From: a virus
Length of the DNA stretch: 64,000 nucleotides
Direction: 5' to 3' (one strand)
Virus record (IMG/VR): IMGVR_UViG_3300036859_000816
Location: 1 to 64,000 of that record
Part shown: positions 23,129 to 32,229 of the stretch, one piece after another
Position numbering within the stretch: the first letter of the stretch is position 1
How the letters are laid out: the number at the start of each line of letters is the position of its first letter
The notes under the pieces: generated by a model
The model's input: the letters and a program-made list of their open reading frames with translations, nothing else
Databases searched by the model: none
What the model was told of the DNA's origin: nothing
Position numbers and translations under genes: made by a program

Positions 23129-24184
23129 ATGGGCAAGTACGGGAACATTGCTCAAGAGGTTCGAAATGTGCTCACTGATGCACGCGCATTGTGTGAACAA
23201 CTTGGCCTCACCAACGGCGCAAAGAAGCAACGCACTGGACTGCTGATCTGCTGTCCGGCACACGGCGAAAAGAACCCGTCCTGCAGCGTGACGTTGGCGC
23301 CGAGCGGCACCATTCGGGTCAAATGCTTCAGCTGCGACTGGAGCGGCGATGCGCTGACGTTGGTGGCCAAGGTCCACGATCTGGACCTCAAGAGCCAGTT
23401 CCGGGAGGTGCTTATTACGGCGGCCGGGCTGGCTGGGCGCAGCGACCTGGCGGACGCGCTGCAAAACAACGAGGCGTACGAACCGAAGCCGGCACCGGTG
23501 CGTCCCGCGCCCGCCGAACCCGAGTACCCCAACCAGCACGAGCTCACGGCGCTTTGGGCCGCTGCTCATTCCGTAACGACGGATGCCGAGACGGTAGCGC
23601 ATCTAACGTTCCGCACGATTGATGTCGCTGCCGTCGCGCAATTCGATCTAGCTCGCGTGCTGCCGCCGCTCGCGCTGCTACCGCGCTGGGCAAGTTACCA
23701 TGGCGACCCGTGGACGCAGACGGGCCATCGGTTGCTGCTACCGGTCTACGATGTCGATGGCGTCTTCCGCTCGGTTCGCGCGTGGCGAATCATCGATGGT
23801 GAGACACCGAAGCGACTACCGCCGGGCGGACATAAGGCAGCCGAGCTCGTGCTCGCCAATGCGCACGCGCTCGCGTGGTTGCGACACTCCGATGCGCTGC
23901 CGTATACGGCGCCTCCGTTCAGTCTCATGATCGTTGAAGGTGAGCCGGATTTTCTCGTGCGCGCGACGCTCAACAATGACGAGGCTATCGTGGGTTTGAT
24001 GAGCGGCAGCTGGCACCAGGGTTTCGCGGATAAGCTGCCGCATGGATCTGAAATACTTCTGCGTACGCACTTGGATCGCGCAGGAGACAAGTACGCGGCC
24101 GACGTCACGCACAGCGTACGGAACTGCGGCGTGCAAGTGCATCGTATTGAAGTGAACAGCATCGCGACAGCAAAGGTCAGCTGA
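23129..24184 (+). CDS. DNA primase with CHC2 zinc finger and TOPRIM domain
   Basis: 351 residues. The zinc finger is CPAH (42-45) with CFSC (66-69), the DnaG-type pattern. The second half has MIVEGEPDFLVRA (the TOPRIM Glu and Asp) and LRTHLDRAGDKYA (the second TOPRIM acidic motif). It makes RNA primers on single-stranded DNA. The start at ATG 23129 is preferred to a TTG six bases earlier, because GAGAAG lies 7 bases upstream. It is shorter than DnaG and lacks its helicase-interaction tail. The DnaB-like gene is three genes on. Confidence 0.85.
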   Translation: MGKYGNIAQEVRNVLTDARALCEQLGLTNGAKKQRTGLLICCPAHGEKNPSCSVTLAPSGTIRVKCFSCDWSGDALTLVAKVHDLDLKSQFREVLITAAGLAGRSDLADALQNNEAYEPKPAPVRPAPAEPEYPNQHELTALWAAAHSVTTDAETVAHLTFRTIDVAAVAQFDLARVLPPLALLPRWASYHGDPWTQTGHRLLLPVYDVDGVFRSVRAWRIIDGETPKRLPPGGHKAAELVLANAHALAWLRHSDALPYTAPPFSLMIVEGEPDFLVRATLNNDEAIVGLMSGSWHQGFADKLPHGSEILLRTHLDRAGDKYAADVTHSVRNCGVQVHRIEVNSIATAKVS

Positions 24185-24420
24185 TGAAATCATACGAACA
24201 ACTGATTGACGAAGCCCGCACAAGGAATCGACAACGCGATCGAGATGAGCGCAAGGGCAAGTACGCAGCTCCATCTGATTGCCCTCTTGATATTCAGGTG
24301 GCCACAGCGATGGCGGCTATTAAGTGTGCAATCATCGCAGAGGATTGGAGCACCGTAGCGGAAGCATACGCTCTGCTCGAAGATACGTTGGGTCAGTTGC
24401 CCCGAACGAAATCGCAATGA
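24184..24420 (+). CDS. Small hypothetical protein
   Basis: 78 residues, helical, with a basic N-terminal half (RTRNRQRDRDERKGKY) and a hydrophobic C-terminal helix pair. Coupled to the primase and the MT-A70 genes by ATGA on both sides. It may be a replication accessory (context only). Confidence 0.55.
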   Translation: MKSYEQLIDEARTRNRQRDRDERKGKYAAPSDCPLDIQVATAMAAIKCAIIAEDWSTVAEAYALLEDTLGQLPRTKSQ

Positions 24421-25517
24421 GCGGATTGGTTATAGCTCCTAAGCCCGGCGCCTTGACCGTGGAGAAGGCGCGCGTGATGCTCGCTCATGCGACGCGCACC
24501 GACGAAGTCAAAAAAATTCGCGACGTCGCCGTGGCGATGAAGGCGTATGCGCGCACGCAGCAGGCTGGCAAGGAGATCGCTTTGGACGCAGGCGAAATCA
24601 TCATTCGCGCTGAGGCACGCTTAGGCGAACTAGCGAAGAACTTGCCGAGGGCGCCAAACGACGGAAGCCGCGGCAACCAGGCAGGTCCGGCACGCGGACC
24701 AGCCAAACGCGACGCCCTGGCATCGGTCGGCGTCAGCAAGCAGCGGGCTGCAGAATTCGAGACGGTAGCCAGCCTGCCCTCCAAGGATCTAGACGCCTAC
24801 GTATCGGCCGAGCGCAAAGCGGGACGAGCGCCCTCAACGAGCGGAGCGGTCGCGTTGGCCAAGCTGCCGCAGCGCGAACGCAAGAAAGCAATCTCCAAGC
24901 TCGATGAAGACACAACCATCCGTCAGGTATTGACAGACGTTCGCCGCGACGTTCGCGTTGATCGGCTCGCCGAAATCAGCAAAGGCAACACCAAGCTCAA
25001 GGTCGCGCAACGATTTCCCGTGGTGCTCGCGGATCCACCGTGGCGTTACGAGCACGTCAAGACCGAGAGCCGCGCGATCGAGAATCAGTATCCGACGCTC
25101 GCGCTGCGAGCGATCTGCGATCTACCCGTCGCAAAACTTTGCACGCCGGATTGCGTGCTGTTTCTCTGGTCGCCGTCGCCGAAGCTAGCCGAAGCTCTTG
25201 AAGTGATTACGGCGTGGGGATTTACGTACCGCACGAACATGATCTGGATGAAAGACAAAATTGGAATGGGCTACTACGCGCGCCAGCAGCATGAGCTGTT
25301 GCTCATCGCTACGCGCGGCGATCCACCGACGCCGCCGCCCGCAGCACGGCCGCCATCGGTGATCAAAGCCAAGCGCGGCCGTCACAGCGAGAAGCCGGAG
25401 CAGTTTTATGCGATCATCGAAAAAATGTATCCGAAGTTCGCGCGAATGGAACTGTTCAGTCGAACGGCTCGCAAAGGCTGGACCGCATGGGGAAATGAGG
25501 CGCCCAATGGACAATGA
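24417..25517 (+). CDS. MT-A70-type adenine DNA methyltransferase with ParB-like N-terminal region
   Basis: 366 residues. The catalytic motif ADPPW (DPPW near residue 206) and the C-terminal EQFYAIIEKMYPKFARMELF are typical of MT-A70 enzymes, which methylate adenine N6. The first 190 residues are helical (AGEIIIRAEARLGELAKNL, VSKQRAAEFETVASLP) and resemble a DNA-binding region found in other phage copies. It may protect the genome from host restriction. Start chosen at the ATG overlapping the upstream stop. Confidence 0.87.
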   Translation: MSGLVIAPKPGALTVEKARVMLAHATRTDEVKKIRDVAVAMKAYARTQQAGKEIALDAGEIIIRAEARLGELAKNLPRAPNDGSRGNQAGPARGPAKRDALASVGVSKQRAAEFETVASLPSKDLDAYVSAERKAGRAPSTSGAVALAKLPQRERKKAISKLDEDTTIRQVLTDVRRDVRVDRLAEISKGNTKLKVAQRFPVVLADPPWRYEHVKTESRAIENQYPTLALRAICDLPVAKLCTPDCVLFLWSPSPKLAEALEVITAWGFTYRTNMIWMKDKIGMGYYARQQHELLLIATRGDPPTPPPAARPPSVIKAKRGRHSEKPEQFYAIIEKMYPKFARMELFSRTARKGWTAWGNEAPNGQ

Positions 25518-25545
25518 CAGCGATGAATTCGAAGAAGAGTAAAAC

Positions 25546-26598
25546 ATGACCGACGGCAACGGCGCACCGCATCCTGATGAAAACGATCGTCTCAAGGACG
25601 GCACTCTACCGAAAGATCCGAAGGCCGATACAAAGCAGACCGCGGGCCAAGACGTGCCGCGTGTGCTCACGGTTCAACAGATCCTCAAGGCGTCGATGCT
25701 GCGCGCCGAATCCGCGAAGACGCGCGCTTTCTGTACGACCGGTAACTGGTTCATCGATGACGCCACGGGCGGCATGCAACCGGGTGATTGTTGGCTCTTT
25801 GGTGCCGACACATCTTGGGGCAAGAGCAGTTGGGCCATCATGATCGTCGACGTGAACCTGCACGCGGGTAAGCGCGTGCTCATCGTCTCGAGCGAGGACG
25901 GCGAGGAGCTCTACGGCGATCGACTCATGTGCCGGCGTGCCGGCGTCGACGCCAAGCTCTACCGCAACGGAACGCTCAGTGAAGCAGAGTGGAAGGCAGT
26001 ACGTGAGACAGTTGCCAAAGGTGAGCCGGTGCCCGTGTTCGTCGATGCTCGTGCGCACAAGATTGAAAAACTCGCGCCGCATCTGGACAAGATCATTCAG
26101 CAGCAAGCCATCGATATGATCATCTTCGACTACCTGCAGGAGTTTCAGTCGGGGCGCCGGCACCAAGATGAGCGGATCAAGTTCAAGGAAATCGCGGCCG
26201 TGATGCGCAAGGTCGTGAAGCTCAACAAGAAGACCGGCATCATCATGAGCCAGTTGACGATCACGAGCACCAAAAAGTATCCGGACCGCAACAGCATTCG
26301 CGAGTCCCGCGACGTATCCAACGCTGCTGAGACCATCCTGATCGGCTACATGCCGGAAGAACACATCTACGCCAAAGATGACGACAATAAAGATACGGAA
26401 GAAATCCTGATCGAAAAAGGAACTCGGGTGACGCTGATCGATAAATGCAAAAAGGGTCCGCGTGGAGGCAAGTTCCCAATGCCATGGGATGACCGGACCG
26501 CCGCGTTCAAGGAAGTCAAAGAACCGGAGCAACAACGCATCGACAATATGGCCGACCAATATGCCGGCATCGCGGACAATGACAATGAAGATGAATAG
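25546..26598 (+). CDS. DnaB-like replicative helicase
   Basis: 350 residues. A RecA-fold core with Walker A GADTSWGKSS (86-95), a Walker B strand MIIFDYLQEF (about 189-198) and RESRDVSNAAETILIG, the expected sensor and arginine-finger zone, match the DnaB C-terminal domain. The N-terminal DnaB domain is missing and replaced by about 60 unrelated residues, so loading may rely on the initiator. With primase and clamp it forms the core replisome. Confidence 0.85.
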   Translation: MTDGNGAPHPDENDRLKDGTLPKDPKADTKQTAGQDVPRVLTVQQILKASMLRAESAKTRAFCTTGNWFIDDATGGMQPGDCWLFGADTSWGKSSWAIMIVDVNLHAGKRVLIVSSEDGEELYGDRLMCRRAGVDAKLYRNGTLSEAEWKAVRETVAKGEPVPVFVDARAHKIEKLAPHLDKIIQQQAIDMIIFDYLQEFQSGRRHQDERIKFKEIAAVMRKVVKLNKKTGIIMSQLTITSTKKYPDRNSIRESRDVSNAAETILIGYMPEEHIYAKDDDNKDTEEILIEKGTRVTLIDKCKKGPRGGKFPMPWDDRTAAFKEVKEPEQQRIDNMADQYAGIADNDNEDE

Positions 26599-27022
26599 TG
26601 AGGAGGCGCAAGCTCCGAGCGCGTGTCGCATCTGCGGCGCGCGGAATGGTCAACTGGTCTGGCGACTGAAGGCTAACTGGCGGCTGTACTGTCCGGGTCC
26701 AGTGGAAGGCAGTAAGGATCACAAGCAAGCGCGCGAACGCGAGGCCGATGCGCAGAGCTTCATCAAAGCATCGGGCTTGTATCACGAGCGAATGGAAAAG
26801 ATCGAGGTCGGCGCGACTGGTCTATGCGCCTCGTGCACGCGCAATGTTAAGAGTGAACCCGACTACCCGTGCCCGCGATGCAAGCCAACGGCACCGCCAT
26901 GGCTAAAACTGCCGTGCGAGCTATGTAGTGGCAAGGGTGTGTTGACCGGCGCACAATCGCTGAACGACGTCGTGCATATGATCGAGACGGCACTGCGTGA
27001 AGGACGAAGCACAACACGATGA
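26591..27022 (+). CDS. Zinc-ribbon protein
   Basis: 143 residues. CRIC, CASC, CPRC and CELC are four CxxC pairs, making two zinc sites like the DnaJ cysteine-rich domain, but no J-domain is present. The start is chosen within the overlap with the helicase gene; six bases upstream is an equal candidate. It overlaps the C5 methyltransferase by 4 bases. It could be a small RNA- or DNA-binding partner. Confidence 0.6.
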   Translation: MNSEEAQAPSACRICGARNGQLVWRLKANWRLYCPGPVEGSKDHKQAREREADAQSFIKASGLYHERMEKIEVGATGLCASCTRNVKSEPDYPCPRCKPTAPPWLKLPCELCSGKGVLTGAQSLNDVVHMIETALREGRSTTR

Positions 27023-28071
27023 CGTTGCGTGCGATAGAACTGTTCAGTGCATCCGGCGGACTCGCGTTAGGCTTTCGTCGTGCTGGCATCGACTTCACGT
27101 TGACGATCGAAAAGGATCCGAACGCATGCGAGAGCTACGAGCGCAATCTTCGTGTGCGTCCGTTGCAAGTTGATGTGCAGGACTTTGTGACGATGGTGCG
27201 TACTGGTTGGCGGCCAACCGAACGCTACGATTTGCTTGTCGCCGATCCGCCCTGTACGCCATGGAGTCGCGCGGGTAAGCGGCGAGGCTTAGATGATCCG
27301 CGTGACTTGATTGCCGAAACGATAGAGCTCATTCGTGAACTGCGACCGCGTGCGTTTCTGATCGGTAACGTGCCAGGACTCGACGACAGCAGTAACGAGG
27401 ACGCGGTGCGAGCGACGTTGGGTTCGCTCTGGTCGCACGGATACGAGATTAGCTTCACCCGACTCGACGCTGCGCACTATGGCGTTCCGCAGTTTCGGGC
27501 GCGTCCATTTTGGTTCGGTCGGCCGCGCGGCAGTTTAGACATTCGTTGGCCGCAGCGAACGCATGACGAAGACACCCGTCAGAAGAGCCTACCGGGCTGC
27601 GAACTTGCGCCGTTCGTCACGTGTCGTCAGGCCCTCGGTCACCTCAAGCCGAAAGATGTGGGTCGGCCACTGCGGCAGCGAGCGAACAAGAAACACCGGA
27701 CAAGCAAAGCCGACCGGTCCGGGCATGTTGTCACCGCCAACGGATCGCGCCATCAGGTCAATACGCTCGAGTGGCCGTGGGACCGACCGGCAACCAGCGT
27801 CGCCTGCGACCCGCGCATCCTGCCTCCCGGTCATAACGACAACGGATACAGGGCGCGCTGCGCGCCCAACGCGATAGCGCTCAGCGAGCGCGCGGCGGCA
27901 ATTTTGCAGGGATTTCCAGAAGCTTGGGTCTTCGCCGGCAAGAGTAAGATTGCGCGCTGGCGACAAATCGGCCAAGCCGTCCCGCCGCCACTGGCGGAAG
28001 CAATTGGTCGCTCCATCGTAGACTGGTTCAGTCGTGCCGATCCGGAGCAAGCCGTTTCACGTGCAACGTGA
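27019..28071 (+). CDS. C5-cytosine DNA methyltransferase with altered ENV motif
   Basis: 350 residues. AIELFSASGGLALGFRRAG is the SAM motif. DPPCTPWS holds the catalytic Cys79. YGVPQFRARPFWFG is motif VIII (QxRxR). ILQGFPEAW and QIGQAVPPPLAEAI end the fold. The expected E-N-V motif reads G-N-V (Gly116) in FLIGNVPGL. That glutamate normally helps activate cytosine, so activity may be lost or changed. The codon GGT is clear. It is adjacent to other DNA-modification genes. Confidence 0.9.
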   Translation: MTLRAIELFSASGGLALGFRRAGIDFTLTIEKDPNACESYERNLRVRPLQVDVQDFVTMVRTGWRPTERYDLLVADPPCTPWSRAGKRRGLDDPRDLIAETIELIRELRPRAFLIGNVPGLDDSSNEDAVRATLGSLWSHGYEISFTRLDAAHYGVPQFRARPFWFGRPRGSLDIRWPQRTHDEDTRQKSLPGCELAPFVTCRQALGHLKPKDVGRPLRQRANKKHRTSKADRSGHVVTANGSRHQVNTLEWPWDRPATSVACDPRILPPGHNDNGYRARCAPNAIALSERAAAILQGFPEAWVFAGKSKIARWRQIGQAVPPPLAEAIGRSIVDWFSRADPEQAVSRAT

Positions 28072-28099
28072 GCGGAATAGCTCAACAACAGAAGATAAC

Positions 28100-28579
28100 A
28101 TGGCGGAAACACAGAAGATTTCTCGCGTAATGGTCCTATGGATCATGTACCGCCAGCGCCCGTGGCTGCGCTGGGCATACGTGCTCGGCAGGTGGTTTCG
28201 TGGCGCGCGGCGCCTCAAGAACGAAGGGCTAGATGGGACGCAGGGGGCTCTCTATGAAGCCGGCATCGAGATCGACTGGAGCGGCGCATGTCCGGTTCAA
28301 GGCGAAGGAATCATCGACGATTACCCTTGCTACTACCGCAGCCGCGGCGAATGCTGGGAATTCGAAGTCTTTCCGCTCGGTACTGACTTGAAGCAACATC
28401 CGTGGCCGGAGTCGATTTGGTACTACGATGAGTGCCCGTACATTTGGCCGGATGGCGGCTGGGTGACCGCGAAAGTATCAGAGCAGTGCATTCGCAAAGC
28501 AGCGCGTATGTTCCGAGATCGCGATCTTCCTCGAGACAGTTACGGGCCAGCTTTCGGTGGAAACGTTGCGAAAATTTGA
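28100..28579 (+). CDS. Hypothetical protein
   Basis: 159 residues from MAETQKISRV. The N-terminus is basic and aromatic (LWIMYRQRPWLRWAYVLGRW). The rest is compact and aromatic-rich (YYDECPYIWPDGGW) with four cysteines. An earlier start would overlap the methyltransferase end. No known motif. Confidence 0.5.
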   Translation: MAETQKISRVMVLWIMYRQRPWLRWAYVLGRWFRGARRLKNEGLDGTQGALYEAGIEIDWSGACPVQGEGIIDDYPCYYRSRGECWEFEVFPLGTDLKQHPWPESIWYYDECPYIWPDGGWVTAKVSEQCIRKAARMFRDRDLPRDSYGPAFGGNVAKI

Positions 28580-28624
28580 CAAGCAATACGCTCGCAGCCT
28601 TAGCCTTGGCGCACAGCGCGCTCT

Positions 28625-29206
28625 ATGGTCGCGAGTCCAGCATTCACACCGAGTCCATTTGATCCGAAGCGGCGCGGCTGGTTCGTGGTGCTCGGTATTG
28701 CTCCCGGATTGAGCGCGGTCGGCTATTGCGTGCTCGATATCGACGCGCGCGGAGTAGGCCATTGCCTGGATTACGACGTGCTCATGGGTAACCGCGCCGC
28801 GCAGCTTGGCCGTGCGAATGCCGATTTGAGCCTGGCGACGCTCGCACAGCTCATCCATCGGTTCAGGGTTCACCGAATGATCATCGAAGTCGTCTGCGAA
28901 CGGCACTATCCGTGCGTGCTCGCCATCGGACCGGCTGCGCTCAGCCGGGAGCCGCCGGAATTCATCGTCGCGGCACGTAAGGCGTTGACCGACATGGCAG
29001 GTTTCTTCGGTTTGCGCGTCGTTGATGTGACCAAACACGCCCTTCGAGAGACATTTCCGGGTGAAAAGCTACCCGGACTCGTCCAAGATCGCCTCGCTGC
29101 GCCCATCGGTTCGCGGGATCGGCGCGTGCTGCGCGCCGCCGGAGCGGCGCTTGTCGCCGCTAGCGAGGTCCGCGCTGAAAAAATGTGCTTGCCAGCATCG
29201 GGCTGA
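28625..29206 (+). CDS. RuvC-like protein lacking the first catalytic aspartate
   Basis: 193 residues. FVVLGIAPGLSAVGYCVLD matches the RuvC opening GIDPGLxxxGY, but Asp is Ala26. MIIEVVCERHY keeps the second acidic residue, and the expected C-terminal HxxDA reads instead as RDRRVLRAAGAA. Two of the metal ligands are therefore missing, so it is probably not a nuclease. A DNA-structure-binding or regulatory role is possible (inference). The active-looking copy is at 13736-14290. It ends inside the parB gene by 22 bases. Confidence 0.7.
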   Translation: MVASPAFTPSPFDPKRRGWFVVLGIAPGLSAVGYCVLDIDARGVGHCLDYDVLMGNRAAQLGRANADLSLATLAQLIHRFRVHRMIIEVVCERHYPCVLAIGPAALSREPPEFIVAARKALTDMAGFFGLRVVDVTKHALRETFPGEKLPGLVQDRLAAPIGSRDRRVLRAAGAALVAASEVRAEKMCLPASG

Positions 29207-29994
29207 CCGCCGCAGTATCGGCGTCAGTCGTGCGCGCGCAGGAGCTGATCCAGTGCCCGATCGAGCGCATTGATCGCGGCCACAATCCACGAGAATACTT
29301 CGATCCTCAGCTGATCGAAGCCTTGGCGCACTCCATCGGCGCGCACGGCGTCATCGATCCCATCGTCGTGCGCCGCCGGCCTCACGAGCGCTACGATCTC
29401 GTTGCCGGCGAGAGGCGCTGGTTGGCCGCACAGAAAGCGGGACTCCGTGAACTGCCGGCAATCATTGTGCAAATCGACGAGGAGGAGCTCGATTTCCTAC
29501 AGTTCGACGAGCAGCATCATCGCCAGGACTGGAACGAAATCGAGTACGCGAAGTGGATGCAGCGCATGCTCGAAAAGCACAACCTGACTCAAGAGCAGCT
29601 CGCCGGCCGTATTCGCAAAAATCCGTCGCACGTTTCCGTGTTTCTCGCACTGCTCAAGTCACCCGAAGCAGTCCAGGAAATGCTCAAAACGGGGCAACTG
29701 TCGTCAACTCAGGCGCTCCTCATTGCAAAACGGCCAGCGGGTGAGCAACTCTCACTGGCACAACGGGCGGTCAGTGAAGGTTTAAATACCATCGAGCTGC
29801 GCCGCAAAGTGCGAAAAAACAAGGACAAATCGGCGCAAATTCGCGACCTAGAGCGACGTTTTCAGCGCAGATATGGTCTGCGAGTTCAGGTCGCCCTTGG
29901 CCGCAAGCAAGGTAGCGGCGAGGTCAGATTGCGGTTTGGAAACCTGGACGAACTCGACCGATTGATTGAGCTCGCGCTACCGAGCGAAGTATAG
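29185..29994 (+). CDS. parB: ParB-family DNA-binding protein
   Basis: 269 residues with a GTG start. LVAGERRWLAAQKAGL is the ParB box (GERR), preceded by ALAHSIGAHGVIDPIVVR. A helix-turn-helix LTQEQLAGRIRKNPSHVSVFLALL follows. The C-terminal RYGLRVQVALGRKQGSGEVRL with DELDRLIELAL matches the ParB/KorB dimerisation fold. Its role could be partition of an episomal form, or gene control. No ParA is in the window. Candidate parS-like sites were not identified. Confidence 0.9.
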   Translation: MLASIGLTAAVSASVVRAQELIQCPIERIDRGHNPREYFDPQLIEALAHSIGAHGVIDPIVVRRRPHERYDLVAGERRWLAAQKAGLRELPAIIVQIDEEELDFLQFDEQHHRQDWNEIEYAKWMQRMLEKHNLTQEQLAGRIRKNPSHVSVFLALLKSPEAVQEMLKTGQLSSTQALLIAKRPAGEQLSLAQRAVSEGLNTIELRRKVRKNKDKSAQIRDLERRFQRRYGLRVQVALGRKQGSGEVRLRFGNLDELDRLIELALPSEV

Positions 29995-30006
29995 GATTGC
30001 GCAAGT

Positions 30007-30513
30007 ATGTACATCTTCACAGCATTGCTCGCCATTTCTGTCTTAGCGAACCTGGCCTTGGGGCTGCGGTTACGTCGCATGCGGCGGTTCATTCCCGATG
30101 CGATTGTCCAGCTAAAATCCCTGCATGAAGAGCGCGTTAACGCAACGCGCAATCTGAATGCTGGGCTTACAGTGGAGACGGAACAACTGCGGAAAAAGTG
30201 CGCGGATTACTTCGAGACCATCGACTCAGCGTGCAATCAGCGCGATTTTTGGCGCAACTGGTACTATCGGCAGGCTTCCGAGCATTCCAATGCCCAGAGT
30301 TACCTCTTGCGCTGCGTTGAAGAACTGATCTCGCAATATCGCAAGGAAACGGGTAAAGCACTTCAAGTCGATCCGGTGGCTCAGTCGCTCGTGGAGGTCT
30401 TCAAGGACAGCCACCCGCGTTTGGCTGACGCCGGACAGAGCGCCAACCAGCCAAATCTGGCCCTGGAACCTACTAAGGCCAGCCTCGAAACAGGACCGCA
30501 AGCGCACGGGTAA
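30007..30513 (+). CDS. Membrane-anchored coiled-coil protein, possible inner-membrane spanin
   Basis: 168 residues. An N-terminal membrane segment (about 3-22) is followed by a charged helical region (about 25-90) and SEHSNAQSYLLRCVEELI, a sequence type I have seen in phage Rz-like or replication-associated proteins. The C-terminal tail is low in complexity. No lysis partner is adjacent, so the call is soft. Confidence 0.5.
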   Translation: MYIFTALLAISVLANLALGLRLRRMRRFIPDAIVQLKSLHEERVNATRNLNAGLTVETEQLRKKCADYFETIDSACNQRDFWRNWYYRQASEHSNAQSYLLRCVEELISQYRKETGKALQVDPVAQSLVEVFKDSHPRLADAGQSANQPNLALEPTKASLETGPQAHG

Positions 30514-30514
30514 A

Positions 30515-31708
30515 ATGGACGAGTTACCGGTAACCGTTCCGCATGAGGTCGCCCGCATCGGCAAAGAAGACGCGCCGCGGCTGGACCAGGAGCTGTATCG
30601 CCACCGCGAACAGCCACCGGCCTACGGTTTCGATCCGCAGGATGGCTTGCCGCGCGTCGTTCCCGAATCGAGCTACGAGGAGACCTACGTACCGCCGCTC
30701 GATCCAACGACGTTCATCTGCATGGCGGACACCACGGAATTTCGTTTGCTGTCCGGTGCGACCATCTTGGCGCGGTTCACTGCAGATGAAGTTCAACGCC
30801 AGTCCGACGGTCGCTACTACGTGAGCTATGAGCTGGCGCTCAGTAGGACCGAACGCAGTCTGCATCACCACGTGCTCATGCACGTCGGTTCGGCGTTGAC
30901 ACCTGTCGAGCCCATTCGTCGAGCGTGTAAGCATTACGTCCGGCAGATGATTGATCTTGCAGGGCATCGCGACCGGCGCGTAGTGACGCGCTTCTGTACG
31001 GCACTGCGTGACGAGAACGGCGAGTTTCAATCGCTGCGCGACGGGCTCGTGTACGCCTGTGAACTGCGCGATCCGCGCGAGCCCGTGAGCGAAGGACAGC
31101 TCGACGATTTCGATCGGCGCAAGATTACCGAAGGCCGTGAACGCCGTGAAAATGACGAAGGCGAATTCGATGTCGACGCGGAACTGCGAATCATCCACGG
31201 CCAGAAAATTCCCATCGTCGGTCAACTGCTGGGTTACTGGTTCCAAGATGATGCATGGCCAGACAAACCACCACGCTACCCGCCCGTGACCGCTCTACTG
31301 CTCTCGAAAACTGGTGACGAAGCGCTTACTCTGGTGAACGTAGAGGACACGTGGTGCGTACTGTCCGCGAGTGCAGCGGCAACGTATTCGCACAGTAGGC
31401 GATGGTTTACGGGCAACTACCGTCACGGTTGGGACGCTGATCTCGGCGCAGACTGGAAGCCAGTGTCGAGCACAGAAAGTTTTCTGACGACGGATCCGGA
31501 TGTGAACTGGAGAGACGCGCTATACAGCGACCCCGAACAGTTTCATCCGGAACATTGGCGACAATTCGAAGTGGTCGCCATCAAAGCTATCGAACACCAA
31601 GACATTGCGGCTCGTTTTGGTGACGCAGCGGCTGCCGCCGCGCGCTCTGATCAACAAAGCATCCTGTTGCGCGTAGCCGAGCGCGCCGCAGAAGGTTCAA
31701 TCCCATGA
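30515..31708 (+). CDS. Hypothetical protein of the coiled-coil gene cluster
   Basis: 397 residues, acidic and soluble. The middle part has DRRKITEGRERRENDEGEFD, a charged linker. No recognised motif. Tightly linked to the two genes after it (ATGA overlap), so the three products probably work together. Confidence 0.55.
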   Translation: MDELPVTVPHEVARIGKEDAPRLDQELYRHREQPPAYGFDPQDGLPRVVPESSYEETYVPPLDPTTFICMADTTEFRLLSGATILARFTADEVQRQSDGRYYVSYELALSRTERSLHHHVLMHVGSALTPVEPIRRACKHYVRQMIDLAGHRDRRVVTRFCTALRDENGEFQSLRDGLVYACELRDPREPVSEGQLDDFDRRKITEGRERRENDEGEFDVDAELRIIHGQKIPIVGQLLGYWFQDDAWPDKPPRYPPVTALLLSKTGDEALTLVNVEDTWCVLSASAAATYSHSRRWFTGNYRHGWDADLGADWKPVSSTESFLTTDPDVNWRDALYSDPEQFHPEHWRQFEVVAIKAIEHQDIAARFGDAAAAAARSDQQSILLRVAERAAEGSIP

Positions 31709-32229
31709 CTGACATAACGACGACCGACAATGAACCGAATCTGCTTCGAGATATTCAGGTACTGCAAGCGGAGATGATGGAACACGTCAACCGCATCAAG
31801 GGGCTGAGCCGGCAGGGTAAGCTCGATCACGAAACGCTGACGAGCGAGTTTGCGGAAACGTTCCTGCCGCTGCTGCAAGACACGGTCGATAAGATGTTCC
31901 AGGTTCAGTACCTGGCGCAACGCTTCGGTGACGACGTTGCTGCCAAGCTCTGGCCGGACGGCGAAGAAGATCCGAGTGGTCTCTGGCCGGAAGATGCGGA
32001 AGTTTTTAAGGCGCTGCTCACGGACTACAAACACGTCGTCTCAGCATCACTCGAGCATTTGGACGGTGTTGCAAAAAAGGAAAGCGAAAAAAAGATTGCT
32101 CTGATCGACAAAGCGCTCGTGCGCATTAACGAGCTGACGCTCAGCGAAGATGCGCCTCCGGATGAGCATGAAGATGAAGAGGACGACAATGAGGACGACG
32201 AGGAAGAGGACGTCGACAAATCGAACTGA
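31705..32229 (+). CDS. Acidic helical protein
   Basis: 174 residues. The first 140 residues are helical (LLRDIQVLQAEMMEHVNRIK). The tail is extremely acidic: 20 or more Asp/Glu in about 30 residues. Such tails can mimic DNA or bind basic proteins. It overlaps its neighbours and sits before the long coiled-coil protein. Confidence 0.55.
   Translation: MTDITTTDNEPNLLRDIQVLQAEMMEHVNRIKGLSRQGKLDHETLTSEFAETFLPLLQDTVDKMFQVQYLAQRFGDDVAAKLWPDGEEDPSGLWPEDAEVFKALLTDYKHVVSASLEHLDGVAKKESEKKIALIDKALVRINELTLSEDAPPDEHEDEEDDNEDDEEEDVDKSN

Noticed and set aside
25507-25542. 11-codon acidic frame between the MT-A70 and helicase genes
   Set aside because: Too short to support; no clear ribosome site of its own beyond the overlap.
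25606-26631. A 341-residue open frame on the minus strand
   Set aside because: Shadow of the DnaB-like helicase gene, whose Walker motifs are clear.
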